The notes beneath the pieces were generated by a model. The model worked only from the letters and a program-made list of their open reading frames with translations. It had not been told where the DNA came from and did not search any database. The translations under genes and the position numbers were made by a program. Below, in pieces: positions 58,925-64,000 of a stretch of DNA of 64,000 nt. The stretch's first letter is position 1; every line of letters begins with the position of its first letter. Origin of the DNA: Vitis vinifera. Taxonomy: Eukaryota > Streptophyta > Magnoliopsida > Vitales > Vitaceae. The DNA lies in assembly GCF_030704535.1 (NCBI RefSeq), contig NC_081822.1, positions 7,420,501-7,484,500 on the forward strand. The letters are read 5' to 3'.

Positions 58925-60237
58925 ATTGGGAGCATGGTTCAAAGTCGCGGTATCAGTCATTGACTCGGAGGGTCCCGAGGCGTATCGGTTTCGGTGTATC
59001 AGTTTGGTATCGGACGATACGTAAAATAAGCTAATTAGAAAATTCAAAAAATTATAAAAATATTATATAAATCATCAAAAAAATATATACAATTAAATAA
59101 ACTCAAAAAATTAATAAAATAAAATTGTATTACATTTAACATTATTTAAATATTTATAAAAGTATTTGCTCAAAGTTATTTATGATAATGCTAATAAAAG
59201 TAAATATATCGGTCTTGAAATATACTTGAAGTCAACTATAATCAATATGACCTTTAGAGGTAAGATCTATAAATGGGGTGCATAAATAAAACAAAATTAT
59301 CAATTTAGACTAATACATCAACATAATTATTATTTTAAGCAATTACTTAAATTATCAATCTCCTTCCGAGGTAATATTAATACATTATTCTTATATGATT
59401 CTTTAAACAAATTTTAATTTAATTTTTTTTATATATAATTAATTTTAATTATATTTGATTTTTTTTATATATTTTTATAAAAAATCATGCATGAAAATTT
59501 TATTTTTCTTAATATATTTTTGAAGAAATCATTTTTTTTTCCATAAGCTTAAAACACCAAATTTTTATTTATTTATTTTTTTATACAGAAATACATGGAC
59601 CACAGGCTTTCATGAATTGAACTTGGGCTGGGCCTAATCTGGTGGGCTGAACCAGTAAAAAAATTTCATGGTGCTGAGCCACATAGGATCACCAATCCTT
59701 AGCCTCAAGACCTATGTTCTCCTATCTTGCCCTCCACTGAAAGCAGAGAGTGCGATCTGCAGAGAGTGAAACCGCCATGGCTACCTCTCTCTTCTCCTAT
59801 CTTGCCCTCCACCATGGACGCTCACGACGTTGGTTCCGTCGATGGTGTTGTCAAATCCTCTTTCCTTCATTGCACAAAGCTCTTCTCTGCTCCCAAACTC
59901 GGAAGGAAGGTTGTCTAGCCGACGTTCAGTCACCGTTGCGGCACCAGCAACGCACCAAAGATGAAAAATCTTCACTCCTGATTTCTCTGAAAATGTTGAT
60001 TCTTGTTGTGATGGATTTCGGAATCTATTGATTGTTTTTTTTTTTTTTCCGAGTTAACTCGGAATATCGGTCGAGTCATCCGAGTCCAATCGATTCAAGG
60101 CCGAGTCTAGGCATAAAATGTATCTGATATTGGACTCGTCGCGATCGGTGTTGAGGCGGATACGACTCGGCCGAGTCGTACCGGACTCGGCCGAGTCGTA
60201 CCGGACTCGGCCGATATTTTGAACCATTATTGGGAGC
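58925..60237. mobile_element. 1.3-kb TIR element carrying gene-like sequence (hAT- or MULE-type)
   Basis: The body is 58934-60228. The left end ATGGTTCAAAGTCGCGG and the right end read backwards, AATGGTTCAAAATATCGG, form short inverted repeats. ATTGGGAGC is present on both sides (58925-58933 and 60229-60237), a 9-bp duplication; an 8-bp reading (TTGGGAGC, hAT-like) is equally possible because of the overlap with the element ends. Just inside the right end are two or three copies of a GACTCGGCCGAGTCGTACCG unit. The left half is A/T-rich. The GC-richer part at 59.7-60.0 kb looks like captured host sequence. No transposase is present. Confidence 0.8.
59700..59990 (+). pseudogene. Captured gene fragment, transit-peptide-like
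   Basis: A GC-richer island with exon-like composition inside the TIR element. One frame reads VKSSFLHCTKLFSAPKLGRK and another, after a small shift, RRSVTVAAPAT. The Ser/Lys/hydroxyl-rich character followed by VTVAA resembles a chloroplast transit peptide and its cleavage region. A 21-bp direct repeat (starting TTCTCCTATCTTGCC) occurs twice at about 59714 and 59792. I cannot name the donor gene. It is neither complete nor in one frame. Confidence 0.4.
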
Positions 60238-61129
60238 AGAAGCCCCCAGTTGTGCAAGTTGCGTTTTCCAAGTACACTCTAATAAATCATTTTGATAAAA
60301 TGTATGGCCAAGATGTAATCTTGGACATCCAATGCTTGAAAAACTTTTTCAGTACCGAAGAGGTAACTAGAATTTTCCTTCTGATAATAATTGATGTTAT
60401 ATTACCTTTCCTACTTTTTCTTTTTCAGAACTTTTCAGGCCTAACGTACCACATGGGAGCAGCATTGCCTTCGGGACGAACTTATATTCATTTTTATTAT
60501 GCACTGCAGCATTGAATCTGTTGAATGGGAAAAGAATTTCAACATGTTAAATGTTGCTTAAATGATAAGAATTATTAATGTTTTAATAATAATTAATTTT
60601 TTGGATTAATTCCATCCACCTTTAGTGAAATTTGAACTAAATACATATAATAACTGATAATTTGAAATTTCATCAAATATTCACTCTATAAATTTTCAAA
60701 CTTTACCCTTAATTTCCGCATCCATAGAAAATAAAATAACAATATTAACAACAAGAAGGCCCTACTGACTTAGACCAGGGAATGTTCTTCAGATGAATGG
60801 AGTCAGCGTGGAGTCGGCACACATTCAGACACAAAATTGGGGCTGACAAATATATATAAAATATCCTTTTCCGCAGCATGGTGTCGGATTTATAGGGGCT
60901 CCCCATCTACTTTTAGTTTCAGCTAGAAATTAATGACAATGCTCAGAGATAACCTGCAAATTTTGAGTCCAAAACCCTTCATCAGGCTAACAAGCATGCA
61001 AGTAGCTACCCAACTCCAGGAAATGGAGGGGCATTGAGACCATGTATAGAGTTCAACTGATCACATGGTTGGACATTTTGCAACAAGCTAACAAAAAAAA
61101 AAAATACATCGGCTATATGAAGGAAAGAT
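60238..61129. other. Intergenic; a short exon-like frame and the 3' side of the TURAN-type gene
   Basis: A plus-strand frame at about 60240-60360 (PPVVQVAFSKYTLINHFDKM) ends near a GTAACT donor and might be an exon remnant, but I do not recognise it. Most of 60.5-61.0 kb is AT-rich. The last 100-200 bases probably hold the 3' UTR of the minus-strand gene. Confidence 0.4.
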
Positions 61130-63015
61130 TCAGAAAAGGAAACTACTGGCCTTGGATATCAATGGCTTGGCATGCCTTTCCCATTCAGTATCCCACCTAG
61201 CTGAAAATCCCGCTTCCACTACACCATTTCTTAACAACTTCAGAGCATCACAGTTGTCCGGAAAACCCTTAAAGAGCATCTGTATGGATCCACCACCAGT
61301 GGGAAAACTCAAAACATGCACACCCAGCCAATATTAAAAAAATATATTGTGAGCATGGATGCCTATTAATTAGCATTAGTTGATGTGTTTTTTGCTAAGA
61401 TTGCTTAATTTTACAAGCTAACAACTATCAACAGCAAAATAAGATATCAACTTACCCCCATTTGATGTTTTTTTCCTGGTGGACTACCAATAAATTTAAT
61501 GCTAAACCTTAAAAAAGGACATAGAAAAGCAGTGTGTTTGCACCCTCATATGAAATGTGTGAGCGATGTAATCATATTTTCATACCATTAATAGTTACTT
61601 ATGGAATTCTAACTCTTGGAAAACCTTTCAAGCTGGTTTATTAATGAGTGCTTGTTAGAGTGCCGGGTTCTTAATTCCAGTAATTTAGTTGCTGCCATGT
61701 TACCAAATAACAATTGACAAAATTCTGTGCAGAAAAAGGAGCATCATGATCATAAGTTAGATATAGATCTGTAGTTAGACATAGCAGGGCCCAAAAGATT
61801 TAATAATACTACTTCAAGCAACAAAATTTACTCCTTCACCCTTTGTTAAATACTGCCAGGGATCAAGCAAGAGAAGACATCATAAGTTAACAAGCAAATC
61901 TAATGTTCTTATATCATAGCTTTCTAAGTTTTGAATGGAAAATAATGCTTTTGATGCTGAAAATCCTTCAGGAGACAATGGAGCAAATTTATATGCAAAC
62001 TAAAAGTTAAAATGGAACTTCAATGTGAGGTTCTTATTGCATACTTTAAGGTAATATGATAAGAAATGATAGCAATGTAAAAATGTAAGAAATTCCAAAA
62101 CTTGACAAGATTCAAAATCAACCTACCAAGAGTTCATTAGCTAGCTCCGAGGATGATGAAAATAGAAGGCCATTTTTCTCAACTTTCACAAGTTCCTCAA
62201 TGCTTTAGGGAGGTCAAAACCATAGTACCATTAGTAAATAGAACATCACTTACACATTATATCATATATAAAGAACTGAAAGAACTATATGAGTTTACCA
62301 GGAGTAGGAAACAGCACAAACAGGAAGTCCACAACCAAACATATCCACCACCTGATACCAATAATTATTGTTTTCATACAAAATAGTTAATTTTTCATTA
62401 AGTGCAAAGTTTCTAATATCCCTAATAATTTACTGAATGATGTTCAGCTTCAGCTATAGTAGAAACTCAACAATGAATACCTTCATAGGCAGGTCCAATC
62501 CTGATGAAGAAGTATGTAGGCATATACCCAGATCAGCTGATCCTGCAAATATAGAAAATAAAGGGACCATAAATCACTTCCAGGAGAAAAGGTGGATAAA
62601 GCAAATAGAGAATAAATAACCTACCAAGAAGCAATGGATAATCCTCAGCTGACAACCACATTGTACGAAAAGCCACGCGATTGAGTTTTAACTGCCTTAT
62701 TTTTTCTTCATATTTTTCTTTGTTCGGCCCTTTACCTTCATTATCAAATAGTTCGGACACTAAGTCAAAGGGGGAGCAAATTTGGAGGAATTTTTTCCAA
62801 TAAGTTACATGTATGTCAATATTCCTCAAAAAGAAGAAGTATCCTTACCTGTAATGATAAAAAGTAACCTTGGATATAAGAATTGTTTCCCACTATTAGT
62901 TTCCTTCCAAAGAACCTCTTCTTTAGTTGAATCATCTTCATTCAAAATTGCAGCCACACGTCTATCATACATAACTGCTGCTTCCAAGAGCATGCCAAAA
63001 TCTTCATCTGGAGTC
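61130..63015 (-). CDS. UDP-glycosyltransferase TURAN / ALG1-like mannosyltransferase (3' part)
   Basis: Six exons with in-phase GT/AG borders: 62849-63015, 62625-62735, 62481-62542, 62299-62351, 62127-62202 and 61130-61279, ending in TGA at 61130. They encode about 205 C-terminal residues of a GT-B glycosyltransferase of the ALG1 type (ER, dolichol-linked N-glycan assembly). Arabidopsis TURAN of this family is needed for pollen-tube reception. Visible blocks are [90 protein letters not shown] and [13 protein letters not shown]. The upstream exons (including the STSW block expected just before TPDEDF) lie beyond the right edge or in unresolved sequence. All visible exons are intact. Confidence 0.93.
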
Positions 63016-64000
63016 CTGAAAAGAATTAAAAAGGCATTTGTTTCTGAGATGAGTCACTTGTCTCAGAAAGCATGGAGATTTCCTTGCCAGAGTCTACTAG
63101 AGACACCATTGCATTACAGACAAGTTCCCCATGGAAAAACAAGAATAAATTAAAAATAAAGGGAACAAGGGCAAACCAAATGGAAGTATTCTTTGTCCAT
63201 GGGCAGCCTTCGTCATTTTAGCAGCTTTCCCTTAATTTCCAAAATTTTATAAGAACAGGCATTGGATATCTAGTTGAGACTATCTTTCCCAAAGCAATCA
63301 AAATCAAACACCAACCCACTCCCCACCCCTGCTCATAGTTGTTAAAGGCCTAGGCCCAAGGCACAACCCTAGCTATAATGCCTCACCTTCCAAGGCGCAT
63401 GCCATGTTAAGAGTGAGACACCTCATTTATTTTCTTTTTTCATTTTAAACACATTTATTCTTGAAATTTTTTACGGCATCTTGAAATTTTATATTTCATC
63501 AGTTTTTTGTTGGATGCTTTTTTACATATTTAGAATTTAGAATTTTTTTTAACTTGTATTTTAGGTCATATTTTATAAAATTGACATACATCCTAGGTTA
63601 CATTTTACTTTGCTCCAGCACACACTTCATGTTGCACCTTGCACCTAAGCCTTAGGAGACTTTTGTGCCTTAGGTGTGCTTTTGCGCCTTTTAAAACTAT
63701 GCCTTCACCTAACCCAAAACCAAAATGACCAATCCTTTCCCTCCTCTGAAATATACACCCAACCCAAGAAGAGAGAAATAGAGAGAGAAAAAAAAGGCAC
63801 TACTGAATAAAAAGGATCAACGAATTTGAGTATCAGTAACAAATCAGATCCTGCTTGAGAATCTAATACTTATTACAACTCCTCCACTAGCATTTCTTTA
63901 TAGGTCAATAAAAATGCACAATGCTAAGATACACTAGTCATATACAATAACAAAATTTATTGCCAAAGGACAGGCTCCTTAGTAACTGATGGGCACAAAG
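63016..64000. other. Intron of the TURAN-type gene
   Basis: Since the exon starting at 63015 needs an upstream partner, this stretch is probably a long intron. I found no further exon of the family up to the window end. It contains a MITE at about 63334-63701. Confidence 0.55.
63334..63701. mobile_element. hAT-like MITE in the TURAN-type intron
   Basis: The ends CATAGTTGTTAAAGGCCTAG and (reverse of the right end) CATAGTTTTAAAAGGCGCAA form inverted repeats, followed by clustered CCTAGG/CCAAGGC and GCGCC/CCTAAGGC motifs near both sides. About 368 bp, non-coding. No convincing target duplication is visible, so the superfamily is tentative. Confidence 0.55.

Noticed and set aside
1-64000. CRISPR arrays, operons, bacterial-type systems
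   Set aside because: The sequence is eukaryotic nuclear DNA with spliced genes; the repeat arrays present are transposon-internal or palindromic, without the uniform repeat-spacer pattern of CRISPR.

Overview
The window is AT-rich plant nuclear DNA from a eudicot. Gene content (a heptahelical PAQR protein, a nucleobase-ascorbate transporter, a PPR protein close to Arabidopsis At3g25210, and a TURAN/ALG1-like glycosyltransferase), long introns and many Mutator-type transposons fit a woody eudicot. Grapevine (Vitis) is my best guess, but that is inference. All recognisable protein-coding host genes lie on the minus strand. Introns were placed by hand from GT/AG (once GC/AG) borders, frame and family similarity.

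Layout. 1-3.5 kb: no gene, then a tRNA-Thr(AGU) at 3555-3628. 4.7-9.3 kb: a three-coding-exon heptahelical (HHP4/5-type) gene with a probable 5' UTR intron. 10.2-11.0 kb: a 738-bp Mutator-like inverted-repeat element with a perfect 9-bp target duplication. 11.3-14.75 kb: broken Ty1/copia-type gag and leader fossils, including a tandemly doubled segment. 14.83-21.07 kb: a 6.2-kb KI-type MULE with ~130-bp terminal inverted repeats and a 9-bp T-tract target site; it carries a MuDR-type transposase (minus strand) and a Ulp1-like protease remnant (plus strand). 21.1-23.5 kb and 47.4-52.1 kb: two relatives of that MULE, the second also with a Ulp1 remnant. 24.8 kb: a tRNA-like Pol III module. 26.8-29.0 kb: a doubtful small spliced gene behind a convincing 5' leader. 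30.5-31.4 kb: an unusual array of about a dozen palindromes that reverses orientation in its middle.

32.6-41.4 kb: a fragment duplicated from the transporter gene, a secreted glycine-rich protein gene, and a 14-exon nucleobase-ascorbate transporter gene (533 aa) with one GC-AG intron. 42.3-46.7 kb: a PPR gene fragment, an uncharacterised lysine/glutamate-rich protein gene and an intact PPR gene. The uncharacterised gene has a paralogue at 56.7-57.6 kb within a duplicated block. 54.3 kb: a 269-bp MULE-type MITE with a perfect 9-bp duplication. 58.9-60.2 kb: a 1.3-kb inverted-repeat element that seems to carry a captured transit-peptide-like exon. 61.1-63.0 kb: the 3' six exons of a TURAN-type glycosyltransferase gene that runs off the right edge.

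The genes do not form one pathway; this is an ordinary eukaryotic gene neighbourhood. The most unusual material is the MULE family. Three large elements and a MITE share related ends, and the three large ones share an internal ~75-bp repeat array in which each unit holds two near-palindromes. The fold-back palindrome array near 31 kb is the other stand-out. No system that is clearly new to biology is proven here.
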